Shown here: positions 35,601 through 45,663 of the stretch, piece after piece
Numbering within the stretch: position 1 is the stretch's first letter
How the letters are laid out: every line of letters starts with the position of its first letter
Assembly: GCF_018310345.1 (NCBI RefSeq)
Contig: NZ_JAGXBY010000002.1
Location: 248,001 to 312,000, forward strand
DNA: 64,000 nt
Source: Ornithinibacillus massiliensis
GTDB lineage: Bacteria; Bacillota; Bacilli; Bacillales; Amphibacillaceae
Direction: 5' to 3'
Program-made: the position numbers and the translations under genes
The notes under the pieces: generated by a model
Databases searched by the model: none
The model's input: only the letters and a program-made list of their open reading frames with translations
What the model was told of the DNA's origin: nothing

Positions 35601-36698
35601 ATGCGTTTTATTGCAATGATAGTGTTAACGATCATTCTCTTTACATTTTCATTTCCGATTATTGGACATGCTGAGCCGGGTGTGTCTGCGAATAATGCCG
35701 TCTTAATTGAACAGTCGACCGGCCGAATATTGTTTGAAAAGAAAGCACATGAAAAACAAAATATTGCCAGTATAACGAAAATCATGACAGCAATAATTGC
35801 CATTGAATCAGGAAAAATGAATGAAATGGCAAAAGCCAGTAAAAAAGCAGTTTATACGGAAGGATCCTCCATTTACTTAAAGGAAGGCGAGAAAATGAAA
35901 TTGGAGGATTTAGTATATGGATTAATGTTACGGTCTGGGAATGATGCTGCGGTTACAATTGCTGAGCATGTTGGTGGTAGTGAAGAAGGCTTTGTCTATC
36001 TTATGAATGAAAAAGCCCAGTGGCTAGGAATGACAAATACGCATTTCGATAATCCACATGGACTGGATTCTGAAACCCATTATTCTTCTGCTTATGATAT
36101 GGCATTACTAATGCGGTATGCCATGGAGAATGAAACATTCCAAGAAATAACTGGTGCTAAATTCTATAAGTCCGATAATAGAGAATATAGCTGGAAAAAT
36201 AAAAATAAATTATTAACCGTTTTCTATAAATATTGTACCGGTGGAAAGACAGGCTTTACGAAACAAACAGGTAGAACATTAGTATCCACTGCATCGAAGG
36301 ATGGAATGGACTTAATTGCTGTTACGTTAAACGCTCCAGATGATTGGCGAGATCATATCAACATGTTTGAATGGGGGTATGAGAACTATAAAATGGAATC
36401 TATCGGAGATAAAGGAATGATTGATCTTCAAATAGGACCTGAAAAAAGGATCGAAGGCCATATTCATGATGATACATTGTTTCCTTTAAAAGATGGAGAA
36501 AGAGAAGCGGTAAGCTCGGAATGGTTGCCTTTTGAGAAAGAACTTGGCACAGAACAAATTGTCGGGAAGCAATTATTCTCGTTACATGATGAACCAATAT
36601 TAGAGGTTGCTATTTTTAAAGATGGAAAACCAGAAGATGAAAATAGCTTTTTTGCCAATGTAATTTCGATATTTAAGCAAGTATTTAGGATGGGATAA
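35601..36698 (+). CDS. dacB: Spore cortex D-alanyl-D-alanine carboxypeptidase DacB
   Basis: A 365-aa PBP5*-type carboxypeptidase that lowers cross-linking of cortex peptidoglycan. A signal peptide (1-24, cleavage near GHA-EPG) precedes motifs Ser57-I-T-Lys60, Ser112-Gly-Asn114 and Lys216-Thr-Gly218. The C-terminus ends with an amphipathic NVISIFKQVFRMG anchor. GGGGGG precedes the ATG at 35601. It heads the dacB-spmA-spmB operon, identical in order to B. subtilis, which separates it from dacF. Confidence 0.93.
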   Translation: MRFIAMIVLTIILFTFSFPIIGHAEPGVSANNAVLIEQSTGRILFEKKAHEKQNIASITKIMTAIIAIESGKMNEMAKASKKAVYTEGSSIYLKEGEKMKLEDLVYGLMLRSGNDAAVTIAEHVGGSEEGFVYLMNEKAQWLGMTNTHFDNPHGLDSETHYSSAYDMALLMRYAMENETFQEITGAKFYKSDNREYSWKNKNKLLTVFYKYCTGGKTGFTKQTGRTLVSTASKDGMDLIAVTLNAPDDWRDHINMFEWGYENYKMESIGDKGMIDLQIGPEKRIEGHIHDDTLFPLKDGEREAVSSEWLPFEKELGTEQIVGKQLFSLHDEPILEVAIFKDGKPEDENSFFANVISIFKQVFRMG

Positions 36699-36699
36699 C

Positions 36700-37287
36700 A
36701 TGGTTAATTTAATCTGGGCTTTCTTAGCAATTATAGGCATTCTATATGCTATGTTTAACGGAACGATGGATGAGGTTAATAAAGCCGTTTTTGAAAGTGC
36801 AAATGAAGCCGTTACGTTATCAATCGGTCTTATTAGTGTACTAGTATTTTGGCTAGGTATTATGAAGATTGCTGAAGAGGCAGGGATCTTGAAAGGACTA
36901 GCAAAGTTATTTAGACCAATAGTGGTGAGGCTTTTTCCAGAGATTCCAAAGGATCATCCTGCAATAGGCTACATACTTTCCAATGTTACCGCTAATATAT
37001 TCGGGCTTGGTAATGCTGCTACACCTATGGGAATCAAAGCAATGGAAGAGATGAAAAAAATAAGTGGTTCGGATGAGGCGTCCAGATCGATGATAACGTT
37101 CTTAGCGATTAATACTTCCAGCTTAACACTTATTCCTACAACCGTTATTGCTATTAGAATGCAATATGATTCTATTTCCCCAACAGAAATCGTAGGGACT
37201 ACGATACTAGCAACCTTAATCTCTACTACTAGTGCTATTATGATTGATCGGCTATTTTATTATAGAAGTACTTGGAGGAAGAAGTGA
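36700..37287 (+). CDS. spmA: Spore maturation protein A
   Basis: A 195-aa polytopic membrane protein of the nucleoside-recognition (Gate) family, needed for spore core dehydration. Typical stretches are MVNLIWAFLAIIGILYAMFNG, LGIMKIAEEAGILKGLAKLFRP (about 51-72) and NVTANIFGLGNAATPMGIKAMEEM (about 95-118). It starts one base after the dacB stop and ends one base before spmB, indicating coupled expression in the mother cell. Confidence 0.93.
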   Translation: MVNLIWAFLAIIGILYAMFNGTMDEVNKAVFESANEAVTLSIGLISVLVFWLGIMKIAEEAGILKGLAKLFRPIVVRLFPEIPKDHPAIGYILSNVTANIFGLGNAATPMGIKAMEEMKKISGSDEASRSMITFLAINTSSLTLIPTTVIAIRMQYDSISPTEIVGTTILATLISTTSAIMIDRLFYYRSTWRKK

Positions 37288-37288
37288 T

Positions 37289-37819
37289 ATGGTATTTATT
37301 TCACAGGTAAGTATATGGATTATCCCGTTATTTATTATGTTCGTCTTGTTGGTTGCTACCTGGAAAAAGGTACCATCCTATGAATTATTCGTCGAGGGAG
37401 GGAAAGAAGGGGTTAAGATGGCCTTTTCTTTACTTCCTTTTTTAGTAGGGATGATTGTAGCAATTGCTATCTTTAGAAGCTCTGGTGCTTTAGATGCTAT
37501 TATCGGTATGATTTCACCGATTTTATTATTTTTTGGTGTGCCCCCAGAGATTGTACCACTTGCATTGGTTAAACCAATCTCTGGCTCTGCCGCTCTTGGG
37601 GTTACAACTGAATTAATTGCAACACATGGTCCGGACTCCTTTATAGGAAGACTGGCATCCACTATGCAGGGAAGCACGGATACAACTTTATATATTCTAA
37701 CTGTATACTTTGGTGCTGTTGGTATTCGTAAGATGGGCTATGCCCTAAAAGTTGGACTTTTAGCCGATATAATTGGTATAATAGCAGCGATTGTTATTGT
37801 TACCTTGGTGTTTGGATGA
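37289..37819 (+). CDS. spmB: Spore maturation protein B
   Basis: A 176-aa membrane partner of SpmA, also of the nucleoside-recognition (Gate) family. Signature stretches are YELFVEGGKEGVKMAFSLLPFLVGM (about 30-54), ALVKPISGSAALG (about 92-104) and MQGSTDTTLYILTVYFGAVGI (about 124-144). The ATG at 37289, with GGAGGAAG upstream, is preferred over one at 37244 that would overlap spmA; the length then matches B. subtilis. Confidence 0.93.
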   Translation: MVFISQVSIWIIPLFIMFVLLVATWKKVPSYELFVEGGKEGVKMAFSLLPFLVGMIVAIAIFRSSGALDAIIGMISPILLFFGVPPEIVPLALVKPISGSAALGVTTELIATHGPDSFIGRLASTMQGSTDTTLYILTVYFGAVGIRKMGYALKVGLLADIIGIIAAIVIVTLVFG

Positions 37820-37856
37820 TTTTATAATCATGCACATTTTGGATAAAATCATTTAT

Positions 37857-37890
37857 ATAGCGTTAACATATGGTTAACGCTATTATTATG
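37857..37890 (+). terminator. Possible weak terminator after spmB
   Basis: ATAGCGTTAAC-ATATG-GTTAACGCTAT is a strong 11-bp stem, but the following tract (TATTATG) is a poor T-run. It could also be an operator. Confidence 0.5.
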
Positions 37891-37918
37891 TTAAAAAAGA
37901 ATAGAAATTGGTGATGAA

Positions 37919-38662
37919 ATGTCAAATACATATGAACGTTTACAAAAAGTGATTGCACAAAGTGGTGTAACCTCTAGAAGAAAAGCAGAGCAACTAATTA
38001 TAGAAGGAAAAGTGAAGGTGAATAATAAAGTCATAACAGAGCTAGGTACAAAGGTGAGTCCTGATGACAAAATAGAAGTAAATGGTGTTCAACTTGAGAA
38101 AGAAGTTCCGGTTTATTATCTTTTTTATAAACCTAGAGGTGTTATTTCTAGTGTAAAGGATGAAAAAGGTAGAAAGGTTGTAACTGACTTTTTCCCAGAG
38201 ATTGAAGAAAGGATTTATCCAGTCGGTAGATTAGATTATGATACATCGGGGATTCTTCTTTTAACGAATGATGGGGAATTTGCCAATCTTGTCATGCATC
38301 CAAAGCATGGTGTTGAGAAAGTATACGTTGCTAAGATTAAAGGGATTCCATCAAAGATAGAGCTAGGTAGACTAAGGAAGGGTGTACGGGATAAAGGAGA
38401 AATACTTAAAGCAATACGTTACCGGATTCTGTCTACCGATAAGAAGAAAAATACGATGATTCTGGAATTAACGTTGCGCGAAGGGAAAAACCGACATGTC
38501 CGTCGTATGATGGAGCAATTAGGGTACCCTGTTATGAAGCTGAAACGTGAACAATACGGGTTACTGACTCTAGATGGGTTAAGTGTAGGAGAGTATCGGA
38601 AATTAACTCCTAAAGAAGTAAAGCAGATGGTTAACCTAGCCACACAAATTGTTGAAGATTAG
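37919..38662 (+). CDS. rluB: 23S rRNA pseudouridine synthase B
   Basis: A 247-aa RsuA/RluB-family enzyme. It has an N-terminal S4 RNA-binding domain (ERLQKVIAQSGVTSRRKAEQLI, about 5-26) and a catalytic domain with the Asp in YPVGRLDYDTSGILLLTNDG (about 99-118). The C-terminal LTLREGKNRHVRRMMEQLGYPV is the RsuA-type signature. It precedes resA as in B. subtilis. Confidence 0.93.
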   Translation: MSNTYERLQKVIAQSGVTSRRKAEQLIIEGKVKVNNKVITELGTKVSPDDKIEVNGVQLEKEVPVYYLFYKPRGVISSVKDEKGRKVVTDFFPEIEERIYPVGRLDYDTSGILLLTNDGEFANLVMHPKHGVEKVYVAKIKGIPSKIELGRLRKGVRDKGEILKAIRYRILSTDKKKNTMILELTLREGKNRHVRRMMEQLGYPVMKLKREQYGLLTLDGLSVGEYRKLTPKEVKQMVNLATQIVED

Positions 38663-38685
38663 ACATAATTTCATTGTCCAAATAA

Positions 38686-38694
38686 TGGTATAAT
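38686..38694 (+). promoter_or_regulatory. Extended -10 promoter of resA
   Basis: TGG-TATAAT with a perfect -10 hexamer (38689-38694) and a weak -35, 20 bp before the resA start. A weak -35 would suit activation by ResD, as known for B. subtilis resA. Confidence 0.55.
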
Positions 38695-38713
38695 TGGTCG
38701 GGGAGTGTTGACT

Positions 38714-39292
38714 ATGAGTATTGAGCAAGCAAAATTGAAGAAAAAAAATAAGCGAAGAAATAGATTAATATTTCGTTCTGTTATTTTAGCTTTACTCCTA
38801 TTGGCGGTAGTCTATGCACTCGTGACCAATATTACAGCAGACAGGACGGTTTATAGAGCTGGCGATAAAGCCCCTGATTTTCAATTAAAGCAAGTCAATG
38901 ATCATAATGAAGTGGAAACAGTTCGTCTAAGTGATTATGAAGGCAAAGGGGTTATGCTGAATTTCTGGGGTACGTGGTGTGCGCCTTGTGAAGCAGAGAT
39001 GCCATATATGCAATCATTATATCCAGAATACAAAGAAAAGGGAGTAGAAATTATAGCGGTTAGTCTAGATGCAACGGAATTTGTAATAGACAAATTTGCT
39101 GAGAAGCATAACTTGACTTTCCCTATACCTCATGACACGAAAGGACAGGTAAGAGATCTTTACAAAATAGGTCCAATTCCTAGTACATTTTTTATTAGTC
39201 CTGAGGGTGAGATAGTTGATGTTGTGGAGGGTGCCCTTACTCTTGAACGATTAGAGGGGTATTTAAAGCAAATTCAACCTTCTGAATCATAA
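38714..39292 (+). CDS. resA: Thiol-disulfide oxidoreductase ResA
   Basis: A 192-aa membrane-anchored thioredoxin-like protein that reduces apocytochrome c thiols for haem attachment. One N-terminal helix (about 20-40) anchors it outside the membrane. The active site is Cys89-Ala-Pro-Cys92 in NFWGTWCAPCEAEMPYM; B. subtilis ResA has CEPC, so the first variable residue differs, while the later Glu (Glu95) is kept. GGGGAG is 8 bases before the ATG at 38714. It heads the resABC group, 18 and 20 bp apart. Confidence 0.93.
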   Translation: MSIEQAKLKKKNKRRNRLIFRSVILALLLLAVVYALVTNITADRTVYRAGDKAPDFQLKQVNDHNEVETVRLSDYEGKGVMLNFWGTWCAPCEAEMPYMQSLYPEYKEKGVEIIAVSLDATEFVIDKFAEKHNLTFPIPHDTKGQVRDLYKIGPIPSTFFISPEGEIVDVVEGALTLERLEGYLKQIQPSES

Positions 39293-39310
39293 GACAAAAG
39301 AGGGATATCT

Positions 39311-41026
39311 ATGAATCATATTAAGTGTGAATGTGGACATGTAAATCCAGAGGGAACAGTCCTTTGTGAAGCCTGTGGTAAACCTGTTCAGGCGAATCAG
39401 CATATTGATGGTAATGATAAGCGGAAATTGCTGAATATGCGCTATGAGGGAAGTGCAAGACGTTCTACTACATATAACAAAACAATAATTGATAAAATCT
39501 GGAACTTTTTCTCCTCGGTAAAAGTTGCTGTTTGGCTAATTGTTTTGGCATTAATAGCATCTGGAATTGGTACGATTTTTCCTTTGGAACAATATATTCC
39601 TGCTGATGCAGTGTCTCGGGATCCAGCAGTTTTTTATCCTGAAACGTACGGCATATTGGGGAAGATTTATTATCAACTAGGATTTCATAACTTATATAGT
39701 TCTTGGTGGTACTTAATTTTAATCGCATTGATTGGTGTGTCGTTAGTAATTTGTAGTATTGACAGATTTGTTCCGTTGTATCGAGCACTTAAGAGACAAC
39801 GAGCAAAGCGACACGAATCATTTATAAATAGACAACGATTTTATAGTCAAACAGAAACAGTGTCAAATGAAGATGTAAACACAGTGAAAGAACGTTTACA
39901 GAAGCAACATTATCGTATTAAGGAAGAAAATGGGCATATTGTAGCTGAAAAAGGTAGATTTTCTAGATGGGGTCCCTATGTTAATCATATCGGTCTTATT
40001 ATTATATTAGTTGCTGCACTACTTCGGACAACCCCCTTTTTCTATTTATCGGATTATATGTGGGTCCGTGAAGGTGAAACCGTTGTAATCCCAGGGACGG
40101 ATGGTGAATATTACATCGAGAATCATGAGTTTATCCTGGATACATATGATGAAAATGATGAACGATTCAAAGATGCTCTTCAACAAGAAGGGAGAATTAT
40201 TCCTAGTAATTTCCAAACAAATGCTACCGTTTATCATGCAGAAGAAGCAGAAGTATTAGGTGCTGAGGAAGAGCTAGTTAAAGTAGATGATTATAAAATT
40301 ACGATGAATAATCCAGCTAAGGTTGGCGGTTATACACTTTATCAACAGGGCTATCAATTAAATGCTTTTTCAAAGATGACCTTTAAAATCTATGAAATGA
40401 ATGATCCGGATGCAGAAGCATTAGGTGAGTTTATTATTGATTTGTATCATCCACAAAGTCAATATGAACTTGATAATGGATTTACAGTGGAAGTAGCCGA
40501 ATTTTATCCTGATTTTGAGTTAACCAGTGATGGTGTAAAGTCCGAAACGAATGAAACGAATAACCCAGCTTTTGTCTTTAATCTATATCCACCTGAAAGT
40601 GAAGAGGCAGAGACTAGTTTTATAGGGGATGTTATTGGGGCAGTAGAAGAACTTGGAATAGACCCTAAAGTAGTAGATCTTCAACCAATGGGACATGTAG
40701 TCGGAACTTTTGCACCTTCTGTTGATCCAACTGGGGAAAATCAATACCGCATCATCATTGATGCAATTGATTTTGATCGTAAGAGTGGCATAAGTATTAA
40801 GCGAGACAATACGATTCCTTTATTTATAATTGGTGCGCTTATCTTTATGATTGGTGTTATTCAAGGCATGTACTGGCAGCATCGCCGAGTATGGATTCAC
40901 CCTAAACAAAATGGCATACTATTAGCAGCGCATACAAATAAGAACTGGTTTGGACTGAAAAAAGATATTGAAAAAGCAATTGAAGGTACCTCTATTCAAA
41001 TGGTGGATGATCAAAAAGAAGATTAA
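39311..41026 (+). CDS. resB: Cytochrome c biogenesis protein ResB
   Basis: A 571-aa Ccs1-type membrane protein that with ResC exports haem and attaches it to cytochrome c. The N-terminus has a zinc-ribbon-like CxC...CxxC (Cys6, Cys8, Cys19, Cys22), also present in B. subtilis ResB. Membrane helices are at about 66-88, 132-152, 218-238 and near the C-terminus (about 500-520, before [11 protein letters not shown]). A large external domain lies between. [11 protein letters not shown] carries a likely haem-ligand His. AGAGGGA precedes the ATG. Confidence 0.94.
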   Translation: MNHIKCECGHVNPEGTVLCEACGKPVQANQHIDGNDKRKLLNMRYEGSARRSTTYNKTIIDKIWNFFSSVKVAVWLIVLALIASGIGTIFPLEQYIPADAVSRDPAVFYPETYGILGKIYYQLGFHNLYSSWWYLILIALIGVSLVICSIDRFVPLYRALKRQRAKRHESFINRQRFYSQTETVSNEDVNTVKERLQKQHYRIKEENGHIVAEKGRFSRWGPYVNHIGLIIILVAALLRTTPFFYLSDYMWVREGETVVIPGTDGEYYIENHEFILDTYDENDERFKDALQQEGRIIPSNFQTNATVYHAEEAEVLGAEEELVKVDDYKITMNNPAKVGGYTLYQQGYQLNAFSKMTFKIYEMNDPDAEALGEFIIDLYHPQSQYELDNGFTVEVAEFYPDFELTSDGVKSETNETNNPAFVFNLYPPESEEAETSFIGDVIGAVEELGIDPKVVDLQPMGHVVGTFAPSVDPTGENQYRIIIDAIDFDRKSGISIKRDNTIPLFIIGALIFMIGVIQGMYWQHRRVWIHPKQNGILLAAHTNKNWFGLKKDIEKAIEGTSIQMVDDQKED

Positions 41027-41046
41027 TAGGTACAAGGAGGAAACTC

Positions 41047-42240
41047 ATGGAGAGTTTATTAAATACGAGCAGTACAATGCTTTTTATAGCATTTATTTTG
41101 TACTTAGTTGCGACGTTATTTTTTGGGGCAACCATTCGTGATAAACATATTGATCACAAAAAGCAGGGATTTGCAGGAAAGCTTGCAATTTCATTAACGA
41201 TTTTAGGTTTTATAGCACAACTAGCCTATTTTATTACGAGATGGATGGCTTCTGGTCATGCTCCGGTAAGTAATATGTTTGAGTTTGTCACTTTCTTAGG
41301 AATGTGTTTAGTATTTGCGTTTATTATCATTTATTTTATGTACAAATTGAGTATTTTAGGCTTATTTGCATTACCAATAGCGTTAATATTCATTGCTTAT
41401 GCAAGTATGTTCCCTACAGAAATTGCACCACTTGTTCCATCATTACAAAGTCATTGGTTACATATCCATGTAACGACAGTCGCATTAGGACAAGGGATTT
41501 TATTTATTAGCTTTGTTGCCGGGCTTATCTATTTAATTCATGGAATTGACCAAAGTAAGCGGTCCGGTCGTACTATATCACTTGAAGTAGTACTTTACAC
41601 GATTTTTTTAGTTATTGGTTTCATTGTGGTTTCGTCTGTGTTTAATGCCATGAATTATAGTGCAACATTCGAATATCCTTTAAATGGAAAAACTGTCACT
41701 ACTGAATATACGTTACCAGCAATTGCAGCACCTACTGAAGGAGTGCTGATTACAGAAGATGTGATGAATCCGTTATTTGAGACTCCTGCATGGATGCACG
41801 GTGCGGATGCAGGAAGTAAGTTTAACACGGTAATATGGTCCTTTATTGCAGGTTCGATTCTTTATGGATTAGTGCGGTTAATTTTTAGAAAACGTGTTGG
41901 TGCATTGCTTCAACCACTTCTGAAGAATGTTAAACCAGACCTAGTGGATGAGATTAATTATCGTTCTGTTGCTATTGGGTTCCCAGTGTTTACATTAGGT
42001 GGTTTGATTTTCGCATCTATCTGGGCTGAGATTGCATGGGGACGATTCTGGGGCTGGGATCCAAAAGAAGTATGGGCTTTAGTGACCTGGTTCTTCTATG
42101 CAGCCTACTTACATTTAAGACTTTCTCGTGGTTGGCACGGGGAAAAATCAGCATGGTTAGCCGTTATTGGATTTGGCATTATCATGTTTAACTTAATCGT
42201 TGTAAATCTTGTATTAGCAGGCTTACATTCATACGCATAG
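41047..42240 (+). CDS. resC: Cytochrome c biogenesis protein ResC (CcsA type)
   Basis: A 397-aa polytopic haem-handling protein. The haem-binding tryptophan-rich [28 protein letters not shown] signature is at about 332-359. Conserved His residues in [15 protein letters not shown] (about 137-151) and RGWHGEKSA flank it. About eight membrane helices are visible. AAGGAGG precedes the ATG. It is followed by a terminator that separates resABC from resDE, though read-through is known in B. subtilis. Confidence 0.94.
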   Translation: MESLLNTSSTMLFIAFILYLVATLFFGATIRDKHIDHKKQGFAGKLAISLTILGFIAQLAYFITRWMASGHAPVSNMFEFVTFLGMCLVFAFIIIYFMYKLSILGLFALPIALIFIAYASMFPTEIAPLVPSLQSHWLHIHVTTVALGQGILFISFVAGLIYLIHGIDQSKRSGRTISLEVVLYTIFLVIGFIVVSSVFNAMNYSATFEYPLNGKTVTTEYTLPAIAAPTEGVLITEDVMNPLFETPAWMHGADAGSKFNTVIWSFIAGSILYGLVRLIFRKRVGALLQPLLKNVKPDLVDEINYRSVAIGFPVFTLGGLIFASIWAEIAWGRFWGWDPKEVWALVTWFFYAAYLHLRLSRGWHGEKSAWLAVIGFGIIMFNLIVVNLVLAGLHSYA

Positions 42241-42250
42241 AATTAACTTG

Positions 42251-42290
42251 AAAACATGACATTTTTCGTACAAATGTCATGTTTTCTTAT
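42251..42290 (+). terminator. Terminator between resC and resD
   Basis: AAAACATGACATTT / AAATGTCATGTTTT, a 14-bp perfect stem with a 7-nt loop and short T-rich tail. Confidence 0.78.
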
Positions 42291-42348
42291 ACATTTATAT
42301 TTGCTTGGTTTATACTGTTGGTAGATAGTATGTAAGGGGGAGCATTCC

Positions 42349-43065
42349 ATGGATAATAGTACTAGAGTACTTGTGGTTGATGATGAAGAAAGAATCCGCC
42401 GCCTAATTCGTATGTATTTGGAACGGGAAGATTTAATTGTTGAAGAAGCGGAAAATGGTACAGAAGGATTAAGCTTGGCATTAGAAAATGATTATGATGT
42501 GATCCTATTAGATATTATGATGCCAGAGATGGATGGAATTGAAGTATGCCAAGAATTAAGAAAAGAAAAGAATACACCTGTCATCATGTTAACGGCAAAA
42601 GGTGAAGAAGCAAATCGAGTACAGGGGTTTGAAGTGGGTACCGATGATTATATTGTGAAGCCTTTCAGTCCTAGAGAAGTAGTACTACGTGTGAAAGCAC
42701 TACTACGTCGCACCGGTTCTAGTGGAAATCAGGAAATGAATGCATCAACTAAAGATTTATTAGTATTTCCACATTTAACAATTGACCATGATGCCCATCG
42801 TGTTACAGCAGATGGACAAGAAGTTGCACTGACACCGAAAGAGTATGAATTACTATGCTATTTGGCCAAATCACCGGATAAGGTATTTAACCGTGAACAG
42901 CTGTTAAAAGATGTTTGGCAATATGAATTCTTTGGTGACCTACGAACAGTCGATACCCATGTAAAACGTCTTCGTGAGAAATTAAATACAGTATCCAAAA
43001 AAGCTGCTAAGATGATTGTTACGGTTTGGGGAGTTGGATACAAGTTTGAGGTAGATGATGAATAA
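42349..43065 (+). CDS. resD: Response regulator ResD
   Basis: A 238-aa OmpR-family regulator of aerobic and anaerobic respiration genes, including resA. The receiver has DDE at 11-13, the phospho-acceptor Asp55 in VILLDIMMPEMDG and Lys in MLTAKGEE. The winged-helix DNA-binding domain (about 135-235) contains LTPKEYELLCYL and DLRTVDTHVKRLREKL. GGGGGAG precedes the ATG. Its stop shares one base with the resE start (TAATG). Confidence 0.95.
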   Translation: MDNSTRVLVVDDEERIRRLIRMYLEREDLIVEEAENGTEGLSLALENDYDVILLDIMMPEMDGIEVCQELRKEKNTPVIMLTAKGEEANRVQGFEVGTDDYIVKPFSPREVVLRVKALLRRTGSSGNQEMNASTKDLLVFPHLTIDHDAHRVTADGQEVALTPKEYELLCYLAKSPDKVFNREQLLKDVWQYEFFGDLRTVDTHVKRLREKLNTVSKKAAKMIVTVWGVGYKFEVDDE

Positions 43066-44834
43066 TGTTTTGGCGTAGTGTAGTAGGGAAACTAGCAGTA
43101 ACCATATTATTGCTAGTTTCTTTTGTATTATTTGTTTTAACGATATTTTTATTAGAGTTCTTTGAGAACTTTCATATTCAAGAAGCAGAAGAAGCATTAT
43201 TACAGACCGCGACAAAGGTTTCTGTTATGGTGGAAAATCACGAAGATAAATCCTTGATTTATGAAACAACGGAACGAGTAAAAGACCCATCAAGTAAAGT
43301 GATTATTTTATTTTCAGAAGGGGATTATTGGAGTTCAGAAACCGATGATATTCATTTGTCCAGTTTAAGGGATGACTGGCTTATCGAGCAATCCGATGTA
43401 GCTGGAATTAAGGCCGATGATGACAACAACAACGATGAAATTGAGGTTTCAGATGACGAGCCTGGAATTATGCTCGTTGGGAAAACTGTTCCGAACACCG
43501 ATGACGTTGTACTAGTATATCAATCATTAGCCATTGTTGACCGTACAAAAGCAGAAACAACCAAGATTATATTAGGTGCCGCTGCTGTCGCGATTATTCT
43601 TACAACGATATTTGCCTTTTTCTTATCGACACGTATTACATCACCATTGATTAAAATGAGAGAGGCGGCCTTTGATTTAACAAGAGGAGAATTTAATACA
43701 AAGGTTCCCATTTTGACGCATGATGAAATTGGAGAACTGGCGATGGCATTTAATCATATGGGAAGGCAGTTAAAATTTCATATTAATGCCTTACGACAAG
43801 AGAAAGAACAATTATCTAGTATAGTTAACTCGATGGCAGATGGCGTGATTACATTAAGCCGTAGTGGTGAAATTATTGCTACTAATCAGCCTGCTGAACG
43901 GTTTATAGAAGACTGGTATTTCGAAAAAAGTCTACAAAGTGATACCGAATCACGTAAGCTGCCAAAAGAATTGCTGGATACGTTACAGCAAGTCATTGAA
44001 GGGGAAAAGGAAGTAATTGAAGAAATTACATTACAAGGCCGAACTTGGGTAATGATCATGACCCCTTTATATGATCAAGCTTATATACGTGGTGCAGTAG
44101 CTGTTATTCGTGATATGACCGAGGAACGTAGGTTGGATAAATTGCGAAAAGACTTTATAGCGAATGTATCACATGAATTGCGAACCCCTATTTCGATGTT
44201 GCAAGGATATAGTGAGGCAATTGTCGATGATATTGCCGAGACTAAAGAAGAGAAAAATGAACTCGCACAAATTATCTATGAAGAATCATTACGGTTGAGT
44301 CGTCTCGTAAATGAATTACTCGATATGGCTAGTATGGAAGCAGGACATTTAACCTTGAAAAAGGAGAAGGTGGATATCACTCCTTATATTGAACGGATAT
44401 TCCGTAAATTCCAAGGAATTGCTGCAGAGAATCAAATCGAAATGAGTTTAGCGAAAGATATACAAGAAGCTCAAGCTTATTTTGATCCTGACCGTATTGA
44501 ACAAGTATTTACAAATTTGATTGATAATGCGATTCGCCATACGAGTGAAGGTGGCTTTGTGAAGGTTTCGGTCTCAAATGATGATATTGGATTATCGGTG
44601 TCTGTTGAAGACAGTGGCAGTGGAATACCGGAAGAAGATTTACCATTTGTATTTGAACGATTTTATAAGGCTGATAAATCAAGAACTCGGAATAAGCATG
44701 TTAAAGGAACCGGGTTAGGGTTATCTATTGCCAAAAATATCGTCAAATCACATAAAGGTACCATTACGGTGAAAAGTAAATTAGATATCGGTACAACATT
44801 TAACTTCATGATTCCAAAGGAAGAAGATATTTAA
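43065..44834 (+). CDS. resE: Sensor histidine kinase ResE
   Basis: A 589-aa membrane kinase for ResD. Domain order: helix 1 (about 8-30), an acidic extracytoplasmic domain (about 31-165), helix 2 (about 166-188), HAMP (about 189-245), PAS (about 250-360), HisKA with His370 in NVSHELRTPISML, and HATPase with FTNLIDNAIRHTSEGG, DSGSGIP and KGTGLGLSI. B. subtilis ResE has the same length and layout. A cobalamin riboswitch follows, where B. subtilis has sigX-rsiX. Confidence 0.94.
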   Translation: MFWRSVVGKLAVTILLLVSFVLFVLTIFLLEFFENFHIQEAEEALLQTATKVSVMVENHEDKSLIYETTERVKDPSSKVIILFSEGDYWSSETDDIHLSSLRDDWLIEQSDVAGIKADDDNNNDEIEVSDDEPGIMLVGKTVPNTDDVVLVYQSLAIVDRTKAETTKIILGAAAVAIILTTIFAFFLSTRITSPLIKMREAAFDLTRGEFNTKVPILTHDEIGELAMAFNHMGRQLKFHINALRQEKEQLSSIVNSMADGVITLSRSGEIIATNQPAERFIEDWYFEKSLQSDTESRKLPKELLDTLQQVIEGEKEVIEEITLQGRTWVMIMTPLYDQAYIRGAVAVIRDMTEERRLDKLRKDFIANVSHELRTPISMLQGYSEAIVDDIAETKEEKNELAQIIYEESLRLSRLVNELLDMASMEAGHLTLKKEKVDITPYIERIFRKFQGIAAENQIEMSLAKDIQEAQAYFDPDRIEQVFTNLIDNAIRHTSEGGFVKVSVSNDDIGLSVSVEDSGSGIPEEDLPFVFERFYKADKSRTRNKHVKGTGLGLSIAKNIVKSHKGTITVKSKLDIGTTFNFMIPKEEDI

Positions 44835-44894
44835 TCTTGTAATTTAGCTGTTGTATGTTACTATATTTATTAGAATTGAATACAAGAGTTTTGA

Positions 44895-45062
44895 TATTGG
44901 TGTATGTGTTACTTAAAAGGGAATCTAGTGAAAAGCTAGAGCTGTCCTCGCAACTGTTAGTGATGACGAAATAAGCAATTACCACTGTAGATAATTCTAT
45001 GGGAAGGGCTTAAAGTAGGTAGTAGTCACAAGCCAGTAGACCTGCCAGTATCAACTGTATCA
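44895..45062 (+). promoter_or_regulatory. Cobalamin (B12) riboswitch
   Basis: Conserved cobalamin aptamer elements occur in order: AAAAGGGAATC near 44935, CTGTCCTCGCAACTGT at about 44942-44957, CCACTG near 44992, GGGAAGG at 45001-45007, and the B12 box AGCCAGTAGACCTGCC at 45031-45046. It lies upstream of the DUF4430 lipoprotein and ECF genes and is followed by an intrinsic terminator. Ligand-bound RNA is therefore expected to switch both genes off. Outer boundaries are approximate. Confidence 0.95.
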
Positions 45063-45148
45063 ATGATCCCGAGGATAGGACAATTGAGACAATCTAGTAC
45101 ATAAAAACAGTATTTTTATGCTTTTTTATGATCTATAGACTGTCACAG

Positions 45149-45182
45149 GAGTTAACTAGTTACGGGGTTAGCTCTTTTTTTA
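45149..45182 (+). terminator. Expression-platform terminator of the B12 riboswitch
   Basis: GAGTTAAC pairs with GTTAGCTC (45149-45156 with 45167-45174), then a T-run. It lies about 85 bp after the aptamer and before the lipoprotein start. GACAATCTAG (45088-45097) and CTATAGACTGTC (45133-45144) can pair partly and may form part of an antiterminator. Confidence 0.8.
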
Positions 45183-45222
45183 TTCACCTGATTTTTAAAT
45201 TTACTGAAGTGGAGGGGAAAAT

Positions 45223-45663
45223 ATGAAATCACTATTATTAAAACTGTTTACAGTACTTGTAGCATTAGTAGTTCTTGCTGCTTGTGGCAACGATGAATCA
45301 CCTAATAATGCAGCTCAAAATCAAACTCCAAACGAAAACCAAGCTAATACTACTGAAACTAGTGAACAACAAGAGGAAGCAACTATTAAAATTGTACTTT
45401 CTAAGGATAAAGAAGCCGAGATATTAGAAGAAAAAGAAGTAGAAATCAACGAAGGCGATATTCTATTAGACGTGATGAAGGAAAATTTTAACGCTGAAGA
45501 TAAAGACGGCTTTATTACCTCTCTTGAGGGTCTAGATTATGATGAAGAAAATTCAATGTCCTGGATGTTTTCTATCAATGGTGAAAGTTCAATGGTAGGA
45601 GCAGGGGAAGTGGAACTGAAAGATGGGGACGTAGTTAATTTCGATTATCAATCTTGGGAATGA
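45223..45663 (+). CDS. DUF4430 lipoprotein, transcobalamin-like domain
   Basis: A 146-aa secreted lipoprotein. A signal peptide ends in the lipobox VLAAC, with the lipidated Cys21. A low-complexity Asn/Gln/Glu/Thr-rich linker (about 22-53) precedes a DUF4430 domain (about 54-146) with ILLDVMKENF, SLEGLDYDEENSMSWMFSING and LKDGDVVNFDYQSW. DUF4430 is related to the C-terminal domain of animal transcobalamin and intrinsic factor. Downstream of a B12 riboswitch and coupled to an ECF S component, it is inferred to capture a corrinoid outside the cell. GGAGGGG precedes the ATG. Confidence 0.85.
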   Translation: MKSLLLKLFTVLVALVVLAACGNDESPNNAAQNQTPNENQANTTETSEQQEEATIKIVLSKDKEAEILEEKEVEINEGDILLDVMKENFNAEDKDGFITSLEGLDYDEENSMSWMFSINGESSMVGAGEVELKDGDVVNFDYQSWE

